This document shows, in pieces, positions 11,237 through 25,500 of a stretch of 64,000 nt of DNA (position 1 is its first letter; each line of letters starts with the position of its first letter). Source of the stretch: Corticium candelabrum (Eukaryota; Porifera; Homoscleromorpha; Homosclerophorida; Plakinidae); NCBI RefSeq assembly GCF_963422355.1, contig NC_085085.1, forward strand, positions 4,182,675-4,246,674, in the 5' to 3' direction. The position numbers and the translations under genes were made by a program. The notes under the pieces are model-generated. The model made no database searches. It worked only from the letters and a program-made list of their open reading frames with translations, and had not been told where the DNA came from.

Positions 11237-11403
11237 TGTATAATGTGTGATGTTCTGCAAGGCAGCGGTCTAGTCCACTCCCAGTCAAAGACCAGGTACT
11301 CATTTATACTCATGAGTCGAGAGAGGCAATTTAATTTGTGTGTGAATTTTTTGCTCAAGCACACACACACACACACACACTTTTACATATATAATGTATC
11401 TAT

Positions 11404-14113
11404 CTAATTAACATTGTGAAATTTTATGATGATGATAGTGATGGTGGTTGTGGTGGTGGTGGTGCTGGTTGTGGTTGTGGTGATGATGGTGATTGTGATG
11501 GTGATGATGGTGATGATGATGATGATCATGATTAACAGCATACAACCAAAACTACACGTATCTTTTAGACAATTTTTAGCTCCTGCAAATACATGTACAT
11601 CTACATCATTGACCGCAAAAACACATTCTGTCCAAATTTATGAATAAGAATAGAGAATACAGAATAACTTATCATTCGTCTCAGATTGTTTGCACGAATG
11701 ACTTTACAACATGCATCAATCAGTAGAAATCCATACGACAGCAAATACAGAAAGAACTATTATAATCCAGGTACAACAGAATGTGACTGATCCTAAAATC
11801 AAGGATTTCAAAATGCGTTATTCAAGAACATAGATAATGCATGCCAACCTGCAGCTTTAGCTGTTGTGTTAGTAGTAAGCATGGTTGTTGGAAAGGCAGC
11901 ACATGAAGTCACTGTATTAATGCCACCTTGATCTCTAGTCAAGCTTCCTGAAATTTCAATAAATAGATTAGGTAACTAATCTAGAACATTTAAATAAGTA
12001 ATTAATTATTAATCATACTGACAACGTCTCTTGTAGAGTGCAAGTTTTAATATAATTATCTAATCCAGGCTGCATGCATGGCAAAGAGAAAAATGTTTCT
12101 TGTAGAGATTTCATTTGCAGTTTTGAGGCCATGGCTGAGGCATTCTAGTTTGGGAAAATGATGACTTACAGAGTGAGACTATACTATGCCGAGTCTGCTC
12201 TAGAGCTATGGATTGTTCATTTTTCAGTAACTGTTGTTATATACTAGCTAGTACATAAAATTCTACTAAACGAAACCATTCTCCTCTTACCTCCTAAGAC
12301 ATGGATTTATCCACGCTATCACTACAAGTAGCGTGTATGTCCCAATATAACTCTATAGAATCTAACAGCAACCTTCTATATATCATCCTAGCAATATATG
12401 TCCAAACTTTTACTGATAATTGCTCTAAAGTTTTTTTGCAGCAGGTGTGAGAACGAATGATTCGACAGCAGAAATGCGTGAGAGATTGCCTTTATAATTT
12501 CAAACCGGAATCAGTCCACAAACCATGAGTCTTCACAACCAGTGGATAGAAACTCCTCCTGCTGCCGTCACTTCTGATTCATGCCGAAGCTTTCAGCAGA
12601 GCCGGCTTTGGTGGTAGCTTTGATGTTGTGTGACGGTTGTAGGCTATTGATCACTGTGACATCAAATTATCCAGGCTTGCCTTCCAGAAAATCAGGATGG
12701 TAGATGTCACCCGGTCGACATGCATCAAAGCTGGAACACCGCTGTTCCTTCATTTCACAAGATTATTCTCAGTTAATAGAACGTGGTAGATTGTGTCACA
12801 AAGTGCGTTGTGGCGTCTGATCCGGAGTGGACCATGCCCACAACTCAAAGGGTGATTCCCGAAAGGATCAAGAATTTGACCACAAACGTACTTTACCGAT
12901 CAGGTGGAAAGGAAAAGACGGATATTCCCAACCATAATCTAATTGCCGAAACAAATTCATGCGGTGCCATGGCGAGACCTAGGTGAGGGGTAGGTAATGC
13001 CCACAACCAAGCACCAGCATAAGCAGAAGCAATAGTATTGAGTCTAGCCTTATCTCTAAGGCTACAATAATTACATTGAACTTGAAGCAATAAATTCTGA
13101 CTGATTTTGAATTGGAATATTAATTAATAAAACAATAAGGGAAATTGTTTCTAAACAGCTAAGAATTTAGAATTATTTCAACTGGTTAGCGTGTGGAGTT
13201 GGCTATGTGTACGAAATATTTGCCAAAACAAGAGCATGCATATTAAAGTTTGTGTTGTGTTGTCGGGACACGTATAAGCTTGTGCTTAGTCTGACTCAGC
13301 TACTACTTTAGTAAGTAGGCTTGTGCTAAGTATAGAAACAGGACGTCATCATGCAATACGTGCAACTGATCTTACCGGTTGGGGAGACGTCGTTTGTGGT
13401 AGTAGGACGTGTTGCTGTATTGGTAGAACGTTCTGTCCCTGAATGCAACAGACCAGTTAGTCAAGAGTCAATCCGTGCACATGTAGCGCGTATAATTAGT
13501 ACTACACGACTGAGTAGCACCTATACTTCGCTACAAGTATACGTACCAACAGACTTTGGTCTGCTAGTTGCAGGCGTTGGCATCATGACTCTAGGTGTAT
13601 CAGTGGTACCGGTTACTGTCACAGTGGCGAGAGGGCTCTTTCCTACTCCTGGCACTAGACAGAAGTAGTGCCCATCATCTGCAGCGTCGACAAACGGGAG
13701 AACTAGATCATTGTTAGGACATCTGAATCTAGACGAACGGTCGATGGGTTGGGAGCTGTCACAGATCAGCCTGTCTTTGAATTTCCAATAGTAAACTGGA
13801 GCCAGTACTGTCTTTCCCCGACACTGCAACTGAAGAGATTGCCCACGCTCTATGGTCGGTCCCGTGACATAATGGATAGAGAGCTGCACTTCACCGATCG
13901 AAAAAGCCAAGAACAAAACTGAAAAACGAAACGAGCGATAAACGAAACGAGCGATAAACTAAAACGCTCGCAGAGCGTTGTGTCGTCTAATTATGTGTCA
14001 TGCGCAGATTAGCTATTGTGCACGTGGGCGCGATCGCTAAGCTAAAAGAACGCGTCGGATAGCTTCTTACCGTTATACAAGGCAACTGGGGTAAGCATCT
14101 TGGTAAAAAACAT
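11404..14113 (-). CDS. Single-Ig-domain membrane protein, five exons, 251 aa
   Basis: Exons on the minus strand are 14071-14113, 13547-13918, 13376-13438, 11849-11947 and 11404-11582. Every junction has GT and AG and every intron is phase 1, as is usual for Ig proteins. Exon 1 plus the start of exon 2 give a signal peptide (MFFTKMLTPVALYN then VLFLAFS). Exon 2 carries one Ig domain: an early Cys (LQLQC), the YYWKF tryptophan and DDGHYFC. Exons 3 and 4 encode a Thr/Ser-rich, mucin-like stalk (ATRPTTTND, MLTTNTTA). Exon 5 begins with a small Cys cluster and then an Ile/Thr-rich hydrophobic run encoded by a GATGGT-type microsatellite, ending at TAG 11404-11406. I read it as a type I surface receptor or adhesion protein. 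Exons 1-4 are well supported; exon 5 is less certain, and more exons could lie between 11948 and 13375. Confidence 0.7.
11426..11528. repeat. (GATGGT)n-type microsatellite inside the proposed last exon
   Basis: A degenerate GAT/GGT/GTG repeat. Read on the minus strand in the frame set by the upstream exon, it encodes only Ile and Thr with one Ser, and no stop codon. Confidence 0.8.
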
Positions 14114-15116
14114 GATGAAGACGAGAAGTTTTGTGGTCGACGGTCAATGACTTATCATCACATGACCAGAATAAAGTATGTCTTTCAGGAAATCCGATTC
14201 GACTGCATTCTTTTGCGCTGAGATGGGTATGTGTTCACTTCCAGAATGTTTGCATAATAACTACTTATGCAAGACGTAAGGCTTCATGTAGATAGAGAAC
14301 GATGATGCATTGAGATGTGTGCGTGATCATGATGCAACGATTAACTGTATATTATAGTACAGTTATATTCTACTACTGCATATTACAGGTGTAATCAAAC
14401 CTCCAAGACAGCAGGAGCTGATCCAGGATTTTGGCAGAGGTGACTCATATTGGTGTGTGAAGAAATTGTGCTGGACAGCTGGTAGTGAACAGATACCTAA
14501 GTGTGTGAGTAAACCTGAGTCCACTTGCGCCCCTCACGCAATATCCATATTAATTAATAAAGCAAACGGAAGGCTTCTGAATTTATTTTAATTAACTTTA
14601 TGATATAATATCTATGTCCAAAAATTACAATTATTGTACAAGGTGGCGTTCGAAAACTCTGAGAAAAAGGGAGGGTGGCTAGCCACCCGGTCAACCTCCC
14701 ATGTATCAGCCCCTGGACAATATAGCTCCATTTTTTCGAGAATCTTGGTTCCTACACCTCCCTTATCGGCTTCTTTCAAATTGCTGACAGTTTTAGACAG
14801 GTCTAGATGGTTATAGCGCTGGCATCATGGCATTAGACAAGTTATCAATGTTGCAAATCGTTGTTCTATAAAATATTAATATGATTTTCGTATATCTGTA
14901 AGAACCTCGTATACGAGTTCCAAACTCGTGGGAGTTCTGTGTAGGATCAGCTTTTGTGCCAAGATCTAGATCTCTCGAACATCAAGTGCTTCTGCAAACT
15001 GCAAGTTGTTTATCTTTCTTAACATTGCAACAGCTTCAATTATTAATTTCTATTATTCCTTCTTTGATCACGGTGTTCTATACGTAGGGTTAATATAGTA
15101 GACTCAGGGGTTTGAG
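14114..15116. other. Intergenic DNA, no gene seen
   Basis: This is the region upstream of the Ig gene (minus strand) and downstream of oxidase copy A. It contains a perfect 16-bp palindrome GGGTGGCTAGCCACCC near 14672-14687. No coding exon was recognised. Confidence 0.5.
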
Positions 15117-16917
15117 TATGTAAGTCTGAAATGTTTCCTCTGCCAGCTTGGGCATTTTACATGAGCCTCCATTCATGCAATCAATCAGAACATATGCGGT
15201 TTCATTACCACTGACCAATGCACTACAAACATATAAATTGTGCTAATATTACTCTCCAACAAAGAAACACCTCCTAACGAGGCTCTTAGTTGATCTAGAT
15301 CCTCATGGACTGACCCCAGTGGGGGGACCGTCATCCCTCCACAATATAGGGATTGAGACTGATGTTAGACACAAAAACTTGAGGTTCAGAAAATGATGGC
15401 CCATAGTGTTTGCGAAACAACTCGGTGACGTCCTGTTGTGTCTGATTTAGAGACTGACTTTGACTCGAAAAGCACCTTCACCGAGCACCCAAAGCAAGAA
15501 CAGATCAAATTTCTGGCTATGGAGTTAATTAATGTATTTTCAATTTCGTGAGCAATTTTGATGCTCCAGTGGTTTCTACCACAATCATCAGATCGACACA
15601 AACATATTTTGTGAAGACAGCTGACGTCGTGCTTTTGGTTCGTAATAGGCATACACAACTCCTGCAGGAGCCATAAAGAACTGGGTGATCGCTATACGTT
15701 TCCACAGAAGTAACTGAGGTGTGAATGTCACATCGTCATGCTGCATCACTCCCAAACTGAATGTCAGACTCACCACTGCATACTCAGCAATGTACACCGA
15801 ACCATCTTCTACAGTGGCTGTGACTAGTATTACTGTATCGTATTTAATGCACGAGGCTGTTCAAACGTAGACGATCAGAATACTGGCCACTTGCAAAACT
15901 GTTCTGAAAACATTCAGCCATGCGTTGAATGCCTATATGCGTTTACACCCTTAATGTATTTTTGGTTCTGGTAGAACCCATGTGGATCATTCAGCCATAA
16001 ATATTCCTCTGCAGAAATGGCAGATAATTGGTCCTCTGTTTCAAGTTAAACCAAAAAAGAATTCTACTGCCCATTCCACTGGTGATTTAGAAATCCAACC
16101 ATATAAACGAAGTGCATCTCTGACACTCACTTCATCTAGTAATTCAAATCAGGAAAACTACTGTACAATATTCTGGATAACACGCACGATACTCTCACAA
16201 GACTTGTAACCAACCATTAGCATGCAAACATTTTACATACAATTCAAATGCAGCAACTAATTATGTAATAATACATTTCCTTAGACTAAATACGTAGTTT
16301 TCATCACACATTTTATGTTGAAAGCCTTCAGGCTTATTTAGGTTGGCATTCTTGAATTTGTGTCAGTACATTGACCCTAATTGGTAAGTACATCAGTTTT
16401 TATTAATTCTTTTGCCATATCGTTTATGTTTGTCACATGCACTGCAAGAAAGCCTTTCAGTCGTTTCGATGGCTCTTCTATATTATCTGGCTAAAGATAT
16501 TATTTTACTGTTGATACAGACTTGGCAGGTAGACGTAATGCAGTAATATTCTCTTCGATATCTGTTCCTCTCCAAATTGTCCAAATTCAAGAGCAGCTTT
16601 TGAAGAACCCCGTTCATACCTGGTAGCGATGTAGTAACTCCGTCATACTCCTGATATCAAACATAAGAGTTGCTTTGCAAAACCGGGATCGCTTCGACGA
16701 CAAGAAACACAGTATTTTTTTATCGTCTGTATTCAGCAAGCAAACCTAGACAATCTACTGTACAACGATTCGGAGTAACCTGCTAAATTAATGGCTCTTT
16801 GTACCTCTAGTAGGCACACCTCGCGTGACAATTGCCTTACTCATTAGCAGCTAGTTCGTGTCACGTAACATTATGCAAGCAGCCACAGCACAGCTGCGTA
16901 CTAAGCAAGACAGAAGT
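15117..16917 (-). pseudogene. Flavin amine oxidase copy A, dead
   Basis: The whole second exon of the oxidase family can be followed from about 16136 down to 15117, but with several frameshifts and stops (near 15470, 15770 and 15830, and around 16050). The intron follows upstream to about 16870. Exon 1 is almost gone: only about 43 bp encoding part of the signal peptide remain at 16875-16917, joined directly to intron sequence, so a deletion removed the FAD-binding half. It is the most decayed full-length member of the family in the window. Confidence 0.85.
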
Positions 16918-18630
<1,713 letters not shown>

Positions 18631-18654
18631 CCCACATGTCTATTATACCTCATC

Positions 18655-19269
18655 ATTATCACCGTCCCACAGCTGTTGATCTACGGTACAGCCAAACACG
18701 AACATGGCAATTGTTAGTATATAGAAATGTCAGAATTTACATGTTGAAACAGTTTGGCAGTATAAGTAATAAATACGAAATGTCTCCTAGCTGGCAAAGG
18801 CTTGATCATTGCAGAAACATCTTAATGTGTGACCCAAACGTGTTTTAGTCAATATCAGGAATGACTCGAGACAACGATACAGAAATCATTAAGTAGCAAA
18901 CACCAATATTCTAATATCTATACTCAAGAACTCTCATTGCTTGTGCATACTACAATGTCTTCAACTACATTACCAGCTTTGCATAAGGCAGGTGTTTCAG
19001 CTACGAGAAACTGATCGAGCTAGGTTGCCATTAAATCATTGTAGGGTCATACACCACTGATGAACAGAGAAATGTGGATTCCGTGAGCAATTAGAATACA
19101 AACGCGCATAAAGACGATAGCAGGCAACCGGACACACTAATTCCAAGATGTGAAAATCTCACATCATGAGATAGATGGTCTTCAGAAGTAAGAAGAGCAA
19201 CAAGTGAGTGGCTAACGGACATTTGATTTGAGTACCTAAACACAAAGACATATAATTTCTAAGCATTAG
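18655..19269. repeat. 3' flank of oxidase B, duplicated at 26690-27292
   Basis: About 600 bp downstream of the stop codon are nearly identical to 26690-27292, starting at the shared TTATCACCGTCCCACAGCTG. The duplication that made copies B and D therefore includes their 3' flanks. No separate gene is visible inside. Confidence 0.85.
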
Positions 19270-22200
19270 CTAGTCATTTGAGCACTGCATACCAGAGGTA
19301 CAAGTCTGAGATGTTTCCTCTGCCAGCTTGGGCATTGTACATGAACCTCCATTCATGCAATCAATCAGGACATATGCTGTTTCATTACCACTGATCAATG
19401 CACTACGAACATACAAATTGTAATGATAGGAATCTCCAGCAAAGAAAATTCTCCCAACGGGAGCTCTTAGTTGATCTAGATCCTCATGGGTTGACCCCAG
19501 TGGAGGGACCGTCATCCCTCCATAGTATAGGGGATTGAGAGTGATGTTGGACACGAAAACTTGAGGTTCAGGAAATGATGGCCCATAGTGTTTGCGAAAC
19601 AACTCGGTGACTTCTTGCTGTGTCTGATTTAAAGGCTGACCTTCGACTCGAAAAGCATCATCATCAATCACCCACGTCATGAATAGATCGTATGACTGGC
19701 TATGTTCTAATGTATTTTCAATTACTTGAGTAATTTCAATGCTCCAGTGGTACCTGCCACGATCATCAGACACAAACATATTTCTTGAATCTAGCCGACG
19801 TCGTGCTTTTGGTTTGTAGTAAGCATACACGACTGTCATAGGAGTCATATAGAATCGAGTGATAGCTATACGTTTCCACAGAGGTAACTTTGGTGTGAAT
19901 GTCACATCATCATGCTGCAGCACTCCCAAACTGAACGTGACCACTGCATACTCAGCAATGTACACCGAACCATCTTCTAGAGTGACTGTAACACTATCAT
20001 CACTGTATTGTATTGTACGCACGAGGCTGTTCAAACGTAGACGATCAGAATACTGACCACTTGCAAAGGTGTTCTTAAAACATTCAGTCATTTTTTGAAT
20101 GCCTTCAAAAGAGTTCCCACTCTTAATGTATTGTTGGGTCTTGTAGAATTCACTCAGCCATAAATATTCCTTTGCAGACATGGCAGCTAATTGGTCCACA
20201 GTTTCAAGTTGAAACCAATAGAATTCTACAGCCCATTCCACTGGTGATTTAGCAATCCAACCATATAGACGAAGTGCTGCTCTGACACTCATATCATCTA
20301 GCAAAGCAAATCAAGAATACTTCAGTTCTAATTCTGGATGACAGGATCGGCACATGACGTGTAACCGATCCATTACCATGCCAACAGTTTTACATGCAAT
20401 TCAAATGCAGTCAATTAATTAAGTAATAATACATTTCTTTAAACTAAGTATGTAGTTTTCATCCCACTCTTAGATGTTGACTGCCTTCAAGCTTACTTTA
20501 GGGTGGCAGTCTTGAATATGTGCCATTAAGAATATACATTAAAGATCCAAACCTTAATAATTAGTAGTAAGTACATCAAGTCTTCTCAATAATTTTCGGC
20601 ATATTATTTATGTATGTCACACTGCAAGAAAGTCTTCCGTTCGCTTCAATTGCTCCTCTATGCTACAGACATTTTACAGTTGATACAGACTGGACAGGTA
20701 GGTATCATGTAGTTTTATTCTCCTCCTCGATTTCTGTTTGTTCTCCAAATTCAAGAGCAGCTTTGTGGTATATATGCTTTACAAACAAGAGTAGGCTTGC
20801 ATTTCTCTTTACTAATCCGGCCTATAGCAAAGATGCTATGATTCAAGCACCAGCGCAGCTTAGATTTACATACACAATCCAGTAGGTATCCAGAATTTTG
20901 TAAATGTGATTTCCTGTTTGTGCTAGCCTTAGTACTCCAGACTGCTTTCTGCAAGCGATGGGATCGAGGAGAGAGGGAGAAGAAAATATTCATAAGAAAT
21001 CTGGTTTCTTCTCTCCTCCCACTCTCCTCCCATCACGTGTAGAAAGTAGTCTGGAGTAAGGAGCCTGTGTTTGCGCTTAAGAAGCGTGATAGTATTAAGT
21101 AATTGTTAGCAAGTAACTGTTAGCAATTAAATACAGCAGATAGTCAAGTGAAACGCAAAGAAACACCAAGTTTGAATCTCCATGCAGGCATGAAGAGCAC
21201 TACAAAGGAAACAGAAAAATATTACTTGTGCATATCAAAGCCAAACGGGTGGAACAATGGTTATTATCCAATTATCTTGCAAGACCAACGGATCAGCCAC
21301 TGGAACCATTTAAGATAATTGGTGTAAAATGGTCCAACTGGAACAGCGCTAGCTCTTAGATCTCTAATGAGCACACCTGGTGTTACCTCTACTTCATTGC
21401 TCACTTCTGAGTTCACACTTACGGGGAATAGACAGTAGTGTAAAATCCGTTCTCAGAGAGAAGAAACTGTCCTTCCCAAATTCCCACGCTGAGGAACAAT
21501 CTAATTAATTAAGGTCGGTTCATTCACAAGCCATGCAGTGCAATGCAAACTGCGCCATACCGGATCAAAAACAAATGATTTGAATAATTTTCTTTGTTTA
21601 GGCTCGCCTGATTGGTACGTACTTGCCTAGGCTGTGAAAGCTCGCGGCATGCAAGAGTAAACCCCGTTCATATAGACATGGCAGTAAGCCCGTCACACTC
21701 TTGATATCAAGCCTAAAAATTCGTTTGCCGAACCGACGTCGCTTGAACGACAAGAACACAGTATCCTAGTTAACTACAAACAAACGTAAACACAAACAAT
21801 TTACTATTCGAAGTAACATAGCAAATTAGCGCCTCTTTGTGCCTCTAATAGACACACCTTGCGATGGCGTGACAATTGCCTTACTCATACCAGCTAGTAC
21901 TGTACGTGTCGCGTAAGTCTAGACCCTTTAGAAGCTGAGACCCCCAGTTTGTCCGGACGTGGAATTCTCTAGAGACGGACTAACATGCTACACGACGGAC
22001 ATCTACCTGCTACAATTTTTTCCTGAATTCTAACTACCCATACACGAACATTGCAGCTATACCTTGACCTTCAAAAACACCATCTTTCCAGGCTGCCTTG
22101 AGCTGAGACACGCTGTTGGACAGCCTTTTTTCAGCTTGCGAAGCTTCTACTGTAACGTTCACTCCTCTGTCGTTCACAGCTTGATACCTCGAGTAATCCA

Positions 22201-22522
22201 GAGGTGAATATGCAAGATTGCAGCTATCGAAAAGATCTCGAAGGATATCGGAGACAGACTCTCTGGTATCCACACGTCCCCATAGATATTCTGCTGGGAG
22301 ACCCTGCAAGGAGCCAGATAACATTCGTCCTCCTGCTCTTTCTTGGGCTTCTAGGACGATGAAGTCGTCGACTCCGTTGTCGCTCAGCGTCTTGGCGACT
22401 TGCATTCCGGCATATCCTCCTCCGAGAATAACGACTTTGGTTCTAGTTGTGGCGGACTCTGCCTCGTCTGCAAATGCAAGCAGCCACAGCACAGCTGCGT
22501 ACCAAGCAAAAACAGAAGACAT
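19270..22522 (-). CDS. Secreted flavin-containing amine oxidase (polyamine-oxidase-like), copy B, 495 aa
   Basis: Exon 1 is 22063-22522 and exon 2 is 19270-20297, joined in phase 1 (donor AAG|GTATAG, acceptor TTTGCTAG|ATGATA). Residues 1-24 are a signal peptide. The dinucleotide-binding motif GGGYAG lies at 34-39, the ribose-binding Glu in VLEA near 58, and GGRM at 64-67. The C-terminal FAD motif begins GRIFFAGD at about 435, preceded by DLDQLRAPV. Order and length match plant/animal polyamine oxidases, which oxidise secondary amines of polyamines and release hydrogen peroxide. By eye, the position of the active-site Lys of maize PAO (in YTKIF) is Val here (MTVVY, about 309), so the substrate may differ or activity may be lost. 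The signal peptide points to secretion. Confidence 0.85.
20924..21066. mobile_element. Foldback MITE (CCAGACTGCTTTCT family) in the oxidase B intron
   Basis: An imperfect inverted repeat of about 55 bp pairs ACTCCAGACTGCTTTCTGC at the left with GTAGAAAGTAGTCTGGAGT at the right. It shares the core with the larger element at 22715-23419. The same insertion, with its left half deleted, is present in the intron of copy D (about 33880-33985), so it predates that duplication. Confidence 0.75.
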
Positions 22523-22714
22523 CGCTCGTCAGTAACTGCTAGTACGTCGCAGTGTGTTGAAAGCAGGCACAACGTCCGCGCTGAAACAAACGAGGGCTAT
22601 TGAAACAATGCGTTTTGGAGGCGAGAATGACAACGGCACGTGCAATTTACATACATGGTAATGTGTTAATTAATTAAAATCAAAATTGATATTAATAGTA
22701 TAATCGGGTCAATA

Positions 22715-23419
22715 TAGCCTCGGTATTCCAGACTGCTTTCTGCACGTGATGGGAGGGAAGGGTGGGAGGAGAGAAGAAAGCAGTCTGGGGACAGCTCTAT
22801 TGTAAGTGACTTCGGAAGAGGCGCGACTGCTCAAGTTCAGAAACATCCGCTCCAATCAAAACCACCGCTCAAAAAAATGGCCAATCAGCGCTGTAGACAA
22901 CTGCTGACGTCAATGAGTACTTTGTAATTACCTAGAAGCGATTCTCAGACGACTGTAATAGCACAGTGGGGTGCAGCTAACACAAATGCAACGCGCTACG
23001 AGTTTCGCTCCTGATGACATGATAACTCAGCGAATGCTTGCCAGACGTTAGCGGACGATAAAGCCATTGCAGCGGCTGTTCCGACTTGAAGCCTTGAAGA
23101 CCAATCGACTGCTTGCTAAGCGATTTTAGTACGAGGTCGCGACGTCTTTGCCTTCTCTCTACCGGATTCAGTAAAGTCACTCATTTTCTACGTCCTCCCG
23201 TTCGTTTGTAGTTGGCTGGCAGCGAACAGCTTCTGGCAATGTCCAACGAGCCATCTGGTGCTTGTTACTGTTCCTAATGAATGTGGGTAAATATCGATTA
23301 AGATGAACACCGCCTATTTCCGAAGTCACTTACAATAGAGCTGTCCCCAGACTGCTTTCTTCTCTCCTCCCACTCTCCCTCCCATCACGTGCAGAAAGCA
23401 GTCTGGAATACCGAGGCTA
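22715..23419. mobile_element. 705-bp foldback element with about 105-bp terminal inverted repeats
   Basis: Positions 22715-22820 are almost the exact reverse complement of 23314-23419, starting TAGCCTCGGTATTCCAGACT. Each arm is itself a hairpin (CCAGACTGCTTTCT paired with AGAAAGCAGTCTGG). The flanks GGGTCAATA and CGGTCATGG fit a diverged 9-bp target duplication, and uninterrupted versions of the site exist at about 24340 and 35905. The interior has a CCAATCAG box (about 22881), TGACGTCA (about 22904) and, on the minus strand, an ATG-led frame near 23183, which together suggest a captured promoter/first-exon fragment. The element sits about 190 bp upstream of the oxidase B start codon. Confidence 0.85.
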
Positions 23420-23494
23420 CGGTCATGGTAATTGGCAAGCAAATTGAACCTCTTCCTTGTCATGCCAATTGAAAGTAGATATATATTTTATTAG

Positions 23495-24124
23495 CTAACT
23501 AATTGTACGGTATCAGCAGGCGCCTCGCGTTGGTGAGTAACACGTCCGATGGAGTTTCCAGACCGTCTACTGAAACGCCGACTCCTAGCTAGACAAAACG
23601 GATTTGTTGAAACCCTAGCTGTCATGGAAGTAAACATACAAGCTTCCTAGTAGTTTAGATTACGTATAGAGGCCTGGTATAGGTAGTCGTGGTTTTGCGA
23701 TCGTGATCAAGACAATTGAAATGTACAGTCTAGGTATGCACTCAGTTCCGTTCTAACGACAATGGTATCGTATTTACTGACATAGAAATTGATATCGGCA
23801 AACATTGAGTCAATGACTATCAACAGTGTTAGATGCAGGACAGTGTAGTAAAGGATTGGTCATACTGACGTGTGAATAGTTGACTGTAGGTGGCATTCAA
23901 CTCCTGAAGGTGTTTCTTGGTTGTCACGTACACACAATTCCTAGCTACAATACAAAGGGATGGAACGACGAAAGTTCATGAAGCGTTTTTGCCGCCGTTT
24001 GGTCACTTGCACGAATCGTTCCTAAACTCATCTGTAGTCGGACACGGAAACGATTTTTAAGGTAGGTCCTATCATGAAACGTGGTCGTGAGGAGAAATTT
24101 GAGATTTGTGTACACACACACACA

Positions 24125-24168
<44 letters not shown>

Positions 24169-24178
24169 CACACACACG

Positions 24179-24224
<46 letters not shown>

Positions 24225-24308
24225 TACCAAAAGCTCGATGGAGACCATATAGGACCACGCCCATTTCTATTGTGCGACCCGGATTAGAGAATTAGAAGCC
24301 TCGCTACC
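23495..24308. repeat. About 0.8-kb dispersed repeat, copy 1
   Basis: It aligns with 42600-43378 from GGCGCCTCGCGTT near its left end to AGAAGCCTCGCTA at its right end. A (CA)n tract sits at the same internal place in both copies (24110-24220 here). The ends carry weakly similar inverted GCCTCGC motifs, which suggests a non-autonomous DNA element. No protein was recognised. Confidence 0.75.
24110..24220. repeat. Interrupted (CA)n microsatellite
   Basis: A CA tract with CCCA and CGCA interruptions, carried inside the 0.8-kb dispersed repeat. Confidence 0.95.
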
Positions 24309-24309
24309 G

Positions 24310-24560
24310 TCGGCAAAAATCAAAATTGATATTAATAGTATAATCGGGTCAATAGTAATTGGCAAGCAAATTGAACCTCTTTCTTGTCATGCCAATTACA
24401 AAGTAGAGAGATACTTTATTAGCTAATTAGAATATGTCACGTGACCTTCAAGAATGTTGATTGGTCAGTATGAGGTCGAATTGTGTTGTGCGTGTCATAG
24501 TCCATTCCTTCTAAAACTTTGAGAGTGTTGATTTGCTAGCCTCTCCAGCCAAGCCTTCCT
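24310..24560. repeat. Extra copy of the oxidase upstream region
   Basis: This segment repeats the DNA upstream of oxidase exon 1: it aligns with 22680-22714 plus 23420-23480 and with 35880-36018, then with 36788-36880. It lacks the 705-bp element, so it is an empty site for that insertion. It lacks exon 1. Confidence 0.75.
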
Positions 24561-24575
24561 CCGTGCTCAACTACC

Positions 24576-25500
24576 TTCAAACATAGATGATCAGAATACT
24601 GGCCACTGCAAAACTGTTCTGAAAACATTCAGCCATGCGTTGAAAGCCTGTAAGATAGTTCACACTCTTAATGTATTGCTAGTTCTGGTAGAATCCATGT
24701 GGATCATTCAGCCATAAATATTCCTCTGCAGACATGATAGGTAATTGGTCCTCAGTTTCAAGTTAAAACCAATAGAATTTTACAGCCCATTCCACTGGTG
24801 TTTTAGCAATCCAACTATATAAACGAAGTGCATCTCTCACACTCATTTCATCTAGTAATTCAAATCAGGAATACTACTGTACGATATTCTGAATGACACG
24901 CACGATACTTTCACACAACTTGTAACCAACCATTAGCACGCAAACATTTTACATAAAATTCATATGCAGCAAACTAATTAGGTAATAGTACATTTCCTTA
25001 GACAAAATGCGTAGTTTTCATCACACATTTTATGTTCAGAGTCTTCAGGCTTATTTAGAACGGCATTCTTGAATTTATGCCAGTACATTGACCCTAAGTG
25101 GTAAGTACATCAATTTTTTATCAATCATTTTGCCATATCGTTTATGTATGTCACATGCACTGCAAGAAAGCCTTTCAGTCGTTTCATTGCTCTTCTATAT
25201 TATCTGGCTAAAGATATTATTTTACTGTTAATACAGACTTGGCAGGTAGACATCATGCAGTACTATTCTCTTCGATTTCTGTTTCTCTCCAAATTGCCCA
25301 AATTCAAGAGCAGCCTGTGAATAACCCCGTCTACAACAGGCAGTGATGCAGTAGCTCCATCATACTCCTGATATCAAACGTAAGAATTGCTTTGCAAAAC
25401 AGGGATTGCTTCGACGACAAGAAATACAGTATTATTGAACGTCTACACTCAGCAAGCAAACATAAACAATCTACAACGATTCCGAGTAATCTGGTAAATT
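24576..25500 (-). pseudogene. Flavin amine oxidase copy C, fragment
   Basis: Only the 5' part of the second exon remains (about 24852 down to 24576), ending at a breakpoint beside copied upstream DNA. The intron follows from 24853 to about 25500 and resembles that of copy A most closely (shared details near 25020-25330 against 16300-16600). Small indels break the frame. Exon 1 and the catalytic C-terminal part are absent. Confidence 0.8.

Noticed and set aside
12783-13090. Overlapping short frames as extra exons of the Ig gene
   Set aside because: No acceptor and donor pair in phase 1 bounds them, and the sequence shows no Ig or stalk features.
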